From Thermoplasmatota archaeon (GTDB lineage Archaea > Thermoplasmatota > Penumbrarchaeia > Penumbrarchaeales > Penumbrarchaeaceae): 25,180 nt of DNA. Made by a program: the position numbers and the translations under genes. The notes under the pieces are model-generated. The model did not search any database. It had not been told where the DNA came from and worked only from the letters and a program-made list of their open reading frames with translations. Below, piece after piece: positions 1 to 7,661 of this stretch. The stretch covers positions 1 through 25,180 of the forward strand of contig JAFGJI010000134.1 of the NCBI GenBank assembly GCA_016929175.1, read 5' to 3'. The first letter of the stretch is position 1; every line of letters begins with the position of its first letter.

Positions 1-2208
1 AATATCAGTGGAAATACTCTCGATAATACCAGCATGGGCATCAGAGCGGGAAGGTTCAGTAACGTCACAATATCCGATAATATAATAATGAATGGGCTAC
101 AGAATGGCATATATTTGAATCAAGGCGGTAATGCTACAGTGTTCGGAAATACCATCACCAATCAAGGTCATGGATTGACCGTTCAAAAGATGGAGTACGT
201 GGACATTAACAACAATTTGTTCCAAAATCTGAGTTCAGGATATACCATAAGGATTTTGGATTCAAACAATACACAGTTCAATGATAATCTATTGACTGAA
301 AATAATCCACAATACTGGATTTTGGACGTTCAGAATTCCTGCAACAACACAATAAAGGGCAATTCCTTCTTGGACAATCCATCACTTTGCATAGCCTTGA
401 CCCAAAAAAGCAATGACAATATCATTATGAACAACTATTTATTGAACAACACCAACAACATCATGTTAGATTCATCTGATCGGAATATTCTCAGGAACAA
501 CACGATGATCAACGGTTCCTTTGCCATTACTCTCGGAAAGTCGGATCACTGTATAATTGAGAACAATACCATTACTGGTCAGGATACTGGTATTAGCATT
601 TCTTCTTCGAACAATAATACGATAAAGAAAAATATCATCACAGATAATGAAGTGGGGATCCAGTTGAGATATCAAGATTCAAAATTCAATAATATAACCA
701 ATAACAGTGTTACATACAACACGGACAGAGGCATTTATCTTAATGATGTATCATGCACCAACTACGTTTCGAACAATGAGATATGTTACAATCAATACGG
801 ATTGTCGCTCAATAAAGCTGATAACAACGAGATATTCTCAAATGAGATATCTTTCAATTACTATGGAATACACTTTGTAGATTCGGATTACAACGAGATC
901 TTCGATAACTCCGTTCATGATAACACCTATGGTATGTTCTATGACCCGTCCAATGGCAATAACATCGAAGATAATACTGTGAAAAATAATAAATATGGTA
1001 TAATTATCGAAGAATCCGACAGCAACACAATAATCAACAACATAATCTCCGAAAACGAGATAGGAATACAAATAGAAGATTCCGATAACAACATATTGAT
1101 AGACAATTCGATCTCGGAGAATGACTGCGGAATCCAGATAGATGAAGGAAGCACTAGCAACACGATACATCACAATTCATTCATAGATAACGAGGTCCAA
1201 GCACAAGATGAAGGTGACAGCACATGGGACGATGGTGAAGGAGAAGGGAATTACTGGAGCGACTATATAGGATCGGACGGTGACAATGATGGTGTTGGTG
1301 ACAACCCATACCAGAGTCTCGATGAGAATCCTCTGATGATCCCCAATCAGAATGCTCCCCCGGTGGCAGACATTGGAGGACCCTACTACGGATACGAAGG
1401 ATACGAGACGACATTCGATGCATCGGGCTCATTCGATGCGAATTCCGATCCTCTGAAATACAGATGGGACTTCAACGATGACGGGATCTGGGACACCGGT
1501 TGGTCAACGGACCCAACGTCGACTCACAAGTGGACATCTGATTATTCCGGGTATGTGGTTGTGGAAGTCAGCGACGGAACTCTATCTGATACGGACAGAA
1601 CCAAGATACTATCCATGTCACCGTATCAATTGAAGGATGACGCTGCATCCGATCTTAAGGCTGCAAAGTCCGGTATCGGATCCATTGACAAGGAACTGGA
1701 CAAGATCATCAACAACATCACCGCAAGTCTCGGCCAAAAGTACTGGGTCGATGATTCACATCTCGATCCTGACAACGGCTCATCGATATTCACTCAGGAT
1801 AATGTACAGATCTCCAAGATGGAGGCATTAATAGTACAATATCAGAACGAGATCTTGCAATTGAAGAAGAAAATAGAACTCTACGAGATCAAAGGATCGG
1901 ATACAACCGGCCTATGGTCTGAATTGAAGGCATTGGAGAAGGCAATATCTGCACTTGAATCGGCGATATCGAAACTGGTCAAATCAGACGAGTTAATCGT
2001 CCAGACCATTATCGATGAGAACGAGGGTCTCGAGGCTGGGAACTCAAAATATCAGAAGGTGGTCGATAACTATCTGCAAAAAGCAGACGAAGACATGGAA
2101 GATGCAAAAGATGACCTTGATGATGGAAAGATAAATCAGGCGCTATTACACTTCAAGAATGCCTGGGAATACATCCAAAAAGCACTGGAATGGGCAGACA
2201 AAGAATGA
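1..2208 (+). CDS. Secreted beta-helix (NosD-like) protein with PKD domain, 5' partial
   Basis: The reading frame is already open at base 1, so the N-terminus and any signal peptide lie outside the window; the ATG at 34 is internal. About 400 residues are made of short Asn-rich repeats of the N-x-I/F-x-x-N type, typical of right-handed parallel beta-helices (NosD/PbH1). The helix closes with the usual NosD ending GNYWSDYIGSDGDNDGVGD. A PKD-type beta-sandwich follows at window residues 449-535, with the DASGSFD and YRWDFNDDG motifs. The last 190 residues are predicted alpha-helical and coiled-coil, rich in Lys, Glu and Leu, with no transmembrane segment before the stop. The protein is probably exported and cell-surface-associated, binding carbohydrate or other surface ligands. 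NosD itself is a copper-site maturation factor, but no such role is implied here. Base composition is clearly AT-richer than at the right end of the window. Confidence 0.88.
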   Translation, partial: NISGNTLDNTSMGIRAGRFSNVTISDNIIMNGLQNGIYLNQGGNATVFGNTITNQGHGLTVQKMEYVDINNNLFQNLSSGYTIRILDSNNTQFNDNLLTENNPQYWILDVQNSCNNTIKGNSFLDNPSLCIALTQKSNDNIIMNNYLLNNTNNIMLDSSDRNILRNNTMINGSFAITLGKSDHCIIENNTITGQDTGISISSSNNNTIKKNIITDNEVGIQLRYQDSKFNNITNNSVTYNTDRGIYLNDVSCTNYVSNNEICYNQYGLSLNKADNNEIFSNEISFNYYGIHFVDSDYNEIFDNSVHDNTYGMFYDPSNGNNIEDNTVKNNKYGIIIEESDSNTIINNIISENEIGIQIEDSDNNILIDNSISENDCGIQIDEGSTSNTIHHNSFIDNEVQAQDEGDSTWDDGEGEGNYWSDYIGSDGDNDGVGDNPYQSLDENPLMIPNQNAPPVADIGGPYYGYEGYETTFDASGSFDANSDPLKYRWDFNDDGIWDTGWSTDPTSTHKWTSDYSGYVVVEVSDGTLSDTDRTKILSMSPYQLKDDAASDLKAAKSGIGSIDKELDKIINNITASLGQKYWVDDSHLDPDNGSSIFTQDNVQISKMEALIVQYQNEILQLKKKIELYEIKGSDTTGLWSELKALEKAISALESAISKLVKSDELIVQTIIDENEGLEAGNSKYQKVVDNYLQKADEDMEDAKDDLDDGKINQALLHFKNAWEYIQKALEWADKE

Positions 2209-2349
2209 CCATTTCCTTTGGACCCTGATAATGGAACACCTCGATCAAAACGATGAGTGAAAAGAGTGAAGGTAAAAAATGTAAAAAACCATAAATGAGA
2301 AAGAACCGGGAGGTTATTTTCTGTATAATGTTAAAAAAATGACGAATCC

Positions 2350-2370
2350 ATAATTATACGTAATAATTAT
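2350..2370. promoter_or_regulatory. Two copies of palindrome ATAATTAT, candidate operator
   Basis: The self-complementary octamer ATAATTAT occurs at 2350-2357 and again at 2363-2370, separated by ACGTA, so the centres are 13 bp apart. The pair lies just upstream of the TATA box at 2386 of the receptor-TIR operon. The position suits a regulator site, but the region is very AT-rich and chance is a real alternative. Confidence 0.3.
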
Positions 2371-2385
2371 TCCTATAATGAAAAT

Positions 2386-2394
2386 ATTTATAAT
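2386..2394 (+). promoter_or_regulatory. TATA box for receptor-TIR operon
   Basis: ATTTATAAT preceded by an A-rich BRE-like stretch (GAAAAT). Transcription should start near 2415, giving a leader of about 60 nt before the ATG at 2478. It is the best archaeal promoter match in this intergenic region. Confidence 0.5.
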
Positions 2395-2415
2395 CCATTA
2401 GGACGATATACCTTC

Positions 2416-2445
2416 ATATTTGAATAAATGGACCTGTTCAAATAT
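2416..2445 (+). promoter_or_regulatory. Inverted repeat at predicted transcript start (5' UTR hairpin or operator)
   Basis: ATATTTGAA (2416-2424) and TTCAAATAT (2437-2445) are perfect 9-nt inverted copies with a 12-nt spacer. The repeat begins almost exactly where transcription from the TATA box at 2386 should start. It could be a dyad operator or a 5'-terminal hairpin in the mRNA of the receptor-TIR operon. Confidence 0.4.
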
Positions 2446-2464
2446 TCAATATCTGTTAATGGAT

Positions 2465-2470
2465 GGAGGA
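2465..2470 (+). promoter_or_regulatory. Ribosome binding site GGAGGA deciding the start at 2478
   Basis: GGAGGA lies 7 nt before ATG 2478 and overlaps the in-frame ATG at 2463. This rules against 2463 as the start. Confidence 0.7.
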
Positions 2471-2477
2471 ACAGATC

Positions 2478-5400
2478 ATGAGTGTCCTAAGGTATTGTAT
2501 GATAACAAGTCTGCTGGTAATCCTGCTGGCTCCATCTTTCGATCCATTTCTATACATCTACACCGAAGCATTGCCAGCGAGATCGCCATACAAGATATAT
2601 GCAGATGGTACGTTCACAGCAGGGGCCCCGATAACCCGGAGTGGGTCGAACTATAGACTGACGGATGATATCACATCCGGCATCGAGATAGATTGTTCAA
2701 ATATTGTATTTGATGGGAGCGGTTTTACATTATCCTCTGACAGCGGGGTCGGAATATACATCATTGGTATGAGGAACATAACCATTTCAAATCATACGAT
2801 CAGGGACACCTCCGAATATGGGATCCAAATAGTGAACAGTCGCGAACTGACCATTATTGATAATCTCTTCGAATACAATTCCGGCTATTCACTTCATTTC
2901 AAGAACTGCATCAATAACTTTATCATACGGAATAATTTCAACAATAACACTCTGACAATGAGTATCCATTCCTCCTCCGAGAACAGCCGGGTGGATGGAT
3001 GCATATTCAAAGATAATGGAGGAGGAATAGGTTTTGGAGTAGGGGCGAGAAATCTAACCCTCGTAAATTCCGTTGTGGAAAATACCACACAATACGGTTT
3101 TCATTCCGGGATCGGAAATGGTATCTTCATTGATAACTGCACATTCAGAAGGTCCCCCTATTTCCAATTCAACTGCCTTACAGATGCATCGAACATATTC
3201 ATCAACAATACCCGTATTTTGGATGGTGTCATTGGAATGGCTCTCACGGATGTAAAAAATTGTACGATCGCGAAAACTACTTTCGGAAATAACGTGCAAG
3301 GCGCTGTCAGCATCCACAGGTCCAGTGATGTTATTGTTGATAACATCTCGATCATCGGAGGAAGTGGGGCGATCTCAATCAGTGATTCCTCGAACATAAC
3401 TGTTTCAAGAAGCTCGGTCAGAAATAACAACCTCTCCATTGCGATCGGATGCAATCAAGTTAGGAATTTTACTTTTCGAGAAAACTCGCTGGAAAACAAT
3501 AAAAACTTGTTGATACTGAAGGACACATCAGATGGCATTATTTCTCGAAATACTTTCAGGAATTCAAATTGTGGTATCTCTTCCCCGGAATGGAACACAG
3601 GATTGGAAGTATTTGAAAATGAATTCTACCAGTGCGAATCCGGAATATGGCTCACAAACATTGGGGAATCCCGTGTATATCACAACAATGAGTTCAACCC
3701 GAATGGAAGTGCATCTCTCGACCCCTCCTGCTCGTTCGATGACGGATACCCGAGCGGGGGCAACTACTGGGCATTCTATGATGAGGCCTCCGAAGGAGCT
3801 TTTGATGTGGATAACGACGGTATAGCTGATGTCCCCCTAGGGTTCGACAATGGAAAGATCTACGATAGATATCCATTGATACGACCTTTTGGAACCAACC
3901 CTCCCATTGCGAATTTCACGTACTTCATCGATAACAGCACGGTCACGTTCGATGCAGCGAACACATTCGACAGGGACGGCAGGATAGTGGAATATCTCTG
4001 GGATCTCGGAGACGGGAAGACCGACACGGGCCGATCCGTGGGACATCTTTACGATGAAGATGGGACCTACGACGTATCTTTGAAGGCCACCGATGATGAC
4101 GGTTGCGTCGATCACTGCAATCTGACACAAATGATCATGATCGAGGACCGTCCCAGGCTGGTATCGGACCTCAGCGATATCTTTGGAACGACAGGGGACC
4201 CCTTCAAATTCAAGATCGAGGCCTGGGACAACTTCGGGGTGGAGGAGGTCTCGATCCAGTGGACCCACGGACTGGATAACGGGGCCCTCTTCCTTGAGAA
4301 GGATGGAGGCCTCTGGTCAGGTCAAATGGACCTTGGCGACAGGATTGATGATCTTGTTTACGTTGTTCATATTCAAGATGGGAACGGAATGTCCTTTACC
4401 TCCTCATCCAAGGAGATACCGGTCCTGGACAACGATCCACCGAGGTTTCTGGAGGATCACTCCGATCCGTATGGGGTGGTGGATGAACCTTTCAACCTAA
4501 GGGCATCGGTATCCGATAATATCCAGGTATCCGAACTCAATGTTGAATGCCGGTTGAACGGTCTTTTCATATCCAACTCTTCCATGATCTCTGGGCAGGA
4601 TGGCAACTGGTCCTATGAATTGAATGGGATAAGGACACCCGGAAAACTGGAATATACCTTCCACATGCTGGACGCATCCGGTAATTACAACCGCTCATCT
4701 TCGATGGAAGCAATGATATACCTGAGCGACGGACCGATCTTCAACAGCATCGTGGTCACAGAGGACCCTTATACAGGAGGAACATGGGAGGTCCGGACAA
4801 CTGTTACGGATAACTTCGGTATCGAAAAGGTCCTGCTTGAATACCGCTTCAACTCCGATAACACCAGGACCGAGAACATGTTCTTGAGGGGACTTGGAAC
4901 CTGGAACATTTCCCTGGACATCCCTCTGGATGCTGTTTCGCTCAACTATCGTCTGATAGCAACGGATACGTCAGGAAATACGAACCAGACCGGGATGGCA
5001 ATGACACCGGTCCTCGATATTGTTGACCCGGTGATAGCAGACCTGACCTCTTCAACTCCCGAAACGGGCGATCCTTTCAACATCCTCTGGAGCGCGTCCG
5101 ACAACATCGGGGTATCCGAGGTGATGCTGGAATATTGGTTCGGAGATGGGGAACACCAAAACCTATCGGTCGGAGAACAAGACGGGGGGAATTTCTCAAT
5201 TGAGGTACCAGACGATTCACTCTCACCACTGAACTACATTCTCTCGGTCTCGGACCTCTCCAATAGAACCCATGTTCTAACACTGACTACCATAAATATC
5301 GTCGACGACGAAGGGCCCACCATTGATGATCGCACCTCCGGGATACACCAGAGGGGAGAGGAACTGAGCTTTTATCTCAACATCACGGACAACGTCGGCA

Positions 5401-6158
5401 TCAAAGCGGCATTTCTTGAATACAGATATTCTTCGGATAACGGGATGGAGATCATCACTCTCGAAGAAGGAAACCCATTTTCCATTACTCCTCCCTTTGG
5501 AAACCTTGACGATATTCGCTACAGGGTGACAGCGAGAGACACCTACGGGAACGAAAATACCACCAACGAGAAAACGGTAGTATTGACAGACAGGATCGAA
5601 GGGGATCACTTCCCGAACGATCCGGCAGCATCGCTTGATTCGGATTCGGATGGGTTCCCGGATGAGTGGAACCCGGGACTGGACCGGGAACATTCCACCA
5701 CAGGTTTGAGACTGGATGCATTCCCGAACGATCCTGCGGCTTCCCTTGACACCGATGGAGACGGATACCCAGATGAATGGAACGCAGGTTTGTCTAAAAA
5801 GGATTCAACCACCGGTCTCTCTCTGGATGAATTCCCTGATAACCCTAAAGAATGGAGGGATTCGGATGGGGACGAAATAGGGGACAACTCCGACCGATTC
5901 CCGCATATGCACAATACTCTTGGTCTGATCATATTCATCATCATCATTGTGATAGTGATATTTTCAACAATAGCATTATTTGCCGTAATGTATGATAAAA
6001 AACGTTTTACAAGGTCGGTGGCCGAGTATAATGGATTGCTGAAGGAAATGGAAGAGAGAGGTATGGATGCATCCGGGGAAAGGCAAATGCTGGATGGACT
6101 TAAGGTCAGGACCGATATTGGTCCTGAGGTCGATGGAATAGAGGGGGTGGAGAATTGA
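2478..6158 (+). CDS. Membrane-anchored beta-helix/PKD/Ig-like/calcium-loop surface protein, receptor-like
   Basis: The protein has 1226 residues. The start at 2478 is chosen because GGAGGA lies 7 nt upstream; the in-frame ATG at 2463 overlaps that site. The order is: hydrophobic signal peptide (about 1-30); Asn-rich parallel beta-helix (about 45-440) closing with a NosD-type GNYW motif; PKD domain (about 472-555, DLGDGKTDTG); five Ig/cadherin-like units of about 95 residues, each with a (S/T)DN(F/I)GV-like motif (about 556-1040); three DxDxDG calcium loops in a 37-residue repeat (from 1045); one transmembrane helix (about 1148-1171); and a Lys/Arg-led cytoplasmic tail of about 55 residues predicted helical. 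The topology is that of a single-pass receptor or adhesin. The stop overlaps the TTG start of the TIR gene, so the two proteins are probably made together and may interact. The ligand is unknown. Confidence 0.9.
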   Translation: MSVLRYCMITSLLVILLAPSFDPFLYIYTEALPARSPYKIYADGTFTAGAPITRSGSNYRLTDDITSGIEIDCSNIVFDGSGFTLSSDSGVGIYIIGMRNITISNHTIRDTSEYGIQIVNSRELTIIDNLFEYNSGYSLHFKNCINNFIIRNNFNNNTLTMSIHSSSENSRVDGCIFKDNGGGIGFGVGARNLTLVNSVVENTTQYGFHSGIGNGIFIDNCTFRRSPYFQFNCLTDASNIFINNTRILDGVIGMALTDVKNCTIAKTTFGNNVQGAVSIHRSSDVIVDNISIIGGSGAISISDSSNITVSRSSVRNNNLSIAIGCNQVRNFTFRENSLENNKNLLILKDTSDGIISRNTFRNSNCGISSPEWNTGLEVFENEFYQCESGIWLTNIGESRVYHNNEFNPNGSASLDPSCSFDDGYPSGGNYWAFYDEASEGAFDVDNDGIADVPLGFDNGKIYDRYPLIRPFGTNPPIANFTYFIDNSTVTFDAANTFDRDGRIVEYLWDLGDGKTDTGRSVGHLYDEDGTYDVSLKATDDDGCVDHCNLTQMIMIEDRPRLVSDLSDIFGTTGDPFKFKIEAWDNFGVEEVSIQWTHGLDNGALFLEKDGGLWSGQMDLGDRIDDLVYVVHIQDGNGMSFTSSSKEIPVLDNDPPRFLEDHSDPYGVVDEPFNLRASVSDNIQVSELNVECRLNGLFISNSSMISGQDGNWSYELNGIRTPGKLEYTFHMLDASGNYNRSSSMEAMIYLSDGPIFNSIVVTEDPYTGGTWEVRTTVTDNFGIEKVLLEYRFNSDNTRTENMFLRGLGTWNISLDIPLDAVSLNYRLIATDTSGNTNQTGMAMTPVLDIVDPVIADLTSSTPETGDPFNILWSASDNIGVSEVMLEYWFGDGEHQNLSVGEQDGGNFSIEVPDDSLSPLNYILSVSDLSNRTHVLTLTTINIVDDEGPTIDDRTSGIHQRGEELSFYLNITDNVGIKAAFLEYRYSSDNGMEIITLEEGNPFSITPPFGNLDDIRYRVTARDTYGNENTTNEKTVVLTDRIEGDHFPNDPAASLDSDSDGFPDEWNPGLDREHSTTGLRLDAFPNDPAASLDTDGDGYPDEWNAGLSKKDSTTGLSLDEFPDNPKEWRDSDGDEIGDNSDRFPHMHNTLGLIIFIIIIVIVIFSTIALFAVMYDKKRFTRSVAEYNGLLKEMEERGMDASGERQMLDGLKVRTDIGPEVDGIEGVEN
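5610..5894 (+). repeat. 111-bp in-frame tandem repeat encoding calcium-loop units
   Basis: Two full 111-bp copies (5610-5720 and 5721-5831) and a shorter third copy (from 5832) encode 37-residue units. Each begins FP(N/D)(D/N)P and contains a DxDxDG loop, resembling thrombospondin type 3 or dockerin-like calcium sites. The units form a stalk just outside the membrane helix. Confidence 0.8.
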
Positions 6159-7645
6159 CCCCGGGATTCATCAGAACCAGATATCAAAAGGACTACGAGA
6201 AGGTCGAAGGATGGACGAAGGAAGCAGAGGCCTCCATAAAGGAGTTCGATGATCTGACCTCGATCCTTGATGAGCAGGAAAAAAAATGGGGTCAACTCCT
6301 GAAAAATGGATATTTCGGCAGACCGGTATACGGTTTTGACGAGCTCAGAGACCAGATCAAGAAAAAGGATTTCACGAAAGCAAGGACCAGGATGGAAGAC
6401 CTCTCGAAGATGATAGATGCAGCTTATGCTCTACTTTCCCGACGGGATTACCTGAAAGACAGATTGCATACCCTACTTGATAATGTTTCCAGGGACCCGG
6501 AATTGGACAGATACGCAGATAAGGAACAGATCCAGATCATAAACGAAAAACTGAATTCCATTCAGCTCGAGGACGCCGAGAAAGGTATATCGGAACTCGG
6601 TACACGGATCGCAATAGGTAAAAGTGTGCAGCTCGAGAAGAAACAACTGAACTCGCGATTGGAAGACCTCAAGAAAAGATGGAGGGCCATCAACGAGAAG
6701 GGGATCGCGGACTACCCGTTCGTCCTTGAAAAACATATATCGGTCCTCCTGGACTCCGGTGACACCAAAGGCAGCAAATTGAATCTGGACCAGTTCGAAA
6801 AGGACCTTCTGGTTGAAGAGGAAAAAAGCGTGAAGATCGAGAACATTAAAAAGGCCTTTTTCACTCTCAATAACCAGAGGGACCAGTTGATACAGGTTGG
6901 ATCGATCGATGAGAGATACACATACCAGGGTGACATCTACGAGGCCATAAAGAACAACAGGATCGGACCTGCCGAGGAACTGATAGAAAAGAACAGGACC
7001 ATACTCAATGAGATCAAAAGATTGGGAGAGGAATTTGCCGAGCTCAAGGAAAGATGGAATGATGAAACTTCATCTAGAGGCAGGACCGACAGGTACAGGG
7101 ACGAACCACTGATCCATGAAAGCCTGCAAAAAGGGGATATAAAATATGCTCAGGAGCTGATGGACAGGTTCGAGAAGAAAGTGATGGAGCTTGAAGCGGA
7201 AACCGCAACGAAGGGAACAAGTGACACGAAAGAGGTGTTCATCAGCTACGCAACAGAGGACAAGAACGTCGCCTTCGCTGTCTGTCATGCTCTGGAACAG
7301 AAGAAGATTCGGTGCTGGATAGCACCCAGGGACGTTCTACCTGGTGAGAACTATGGCAAAGCGATCATAGGTGCCATCAACACGAGTCAGATAATGGTCC
7401 TGATATTCTCTTCGAACTCGAACTATTCCCAGCAGGTTCTGAGAGAGGTCGAAAGGGCCGTAAGCAAGGGCATAGTCATTGTACCGCTCAGGATAGAAGA
7501 GGTGCTCCCGTCCGATGAGTTCGAATATTTCATAAGCTCGAGCCACTGGCTGGATGCCATCACGAAACCGTTCGAGGAGCATGTTAACAAATTGACGAAT
7601 TCGGTGGTTTCACTGCTTGATATGATACACAAGAATGGGAAATGA
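6155..7645 (+). CDS. Coiled-coil protein with C-terminal TIR domain
   Basis: The product has 496 residues. The start is TTG at 6155, overlapping the TGA of the receptor gene (TTGA), with a purine-rich GGGGGTGGAGAA just upstream; this implies translational coupling. Residues 1-355 are charged helices and coiled coils with no membrane segment. Residues 358-490 form a TIR domain: strand A motif VFISYATEDK, box-2-like WIAPRDVLPGENY, and SNYSQQVLREVERAV, in which Glu431 aligns with the catalytic glutamate of NAD-cleaving TIR domains. TIR domains in prokaryotic defence (for example ThsB of Thoeris) cleave NAD+ to ADP-ribose derivatives that signal to SLOG-type effectors or deplete NAD. The gene ends 16 bp from the convergent RelA/SpoT-SLOG gene. 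NADase activity and partner are inferred; the fold call is strong. Confidence 0.92.
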   Translation: MTPGFIRTRYQKDYEKVEGWTKEAEASIKEFDDLTSILDEQEKKWGQLLKNGYFGRPVYGFDELRDQIKKKDFTKARTRMEDLSKMIDAAYALLSRRDYLKDRLHTLLDNVSRDPELDRYADKEQIQIINEKLNSIQLEDAEKGISELGTRIAIGKSVQLEKKQLNSRLEDLKKRWRAINEKGIADYPFVLEKHISVLLDSGDTKGSKLNLDQFEKDLLVEEEKSVKIENIKKAFFTLNNQRDQLIQVGSIDERYTYQGDIYEAIKNNRIGPAEELIEKNRTILNEIKRLGEEFAELKERWNDETSSRGRTDRYRDEPLIHESLQKGDIKYAQELMDRFEKKVMELEAETATKGTSDTKEVFISYATEDKNVAFAVCHALEQKKIRCWIAPRDVLPGENYGKAIIGAINTSQIMVLIFSSNSNYSQQVLREVERAVSKGIVIVPLRIEEVLPSDEFEYFISSSHWLDAITKPFEEHVNKLTNSVVSLLDMIHKNGK

Positions 7646-7661
7646 AAATGTCGTCCCCTGA

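Noticed and set aside
1..2208. Naming the beta-helix proteins NosD
   Set aside because: They share only the beta-helix type and closing motif with NosD. There are no nos neighbours, and their PKD, Ig-like and FN3 domains indicate surface roles.
2463..2477. In-frame ATG at 2463 as start of the receptor gene
   Set aside because: GGAGGA at 2465-2470 would be inside the gene; it is ideally spaced for ATG 2478, which also gives a cleaner signal peptide.
5610..5894. Possible CRISPR or non-coding tandem repeat
   Set aside because: The repeats are in frame, encode calcium loops and have no spacers of unrelated sequence. No CRISPR array was seen in the window.
5606..6295. A 229-residue open frame on the minus strand across the receptor and TIR genes
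   Set aside because: It is antisense to both genes; its Ser/Pro-rich repeats merely mirror the calcium-loop repeats on the other strand.
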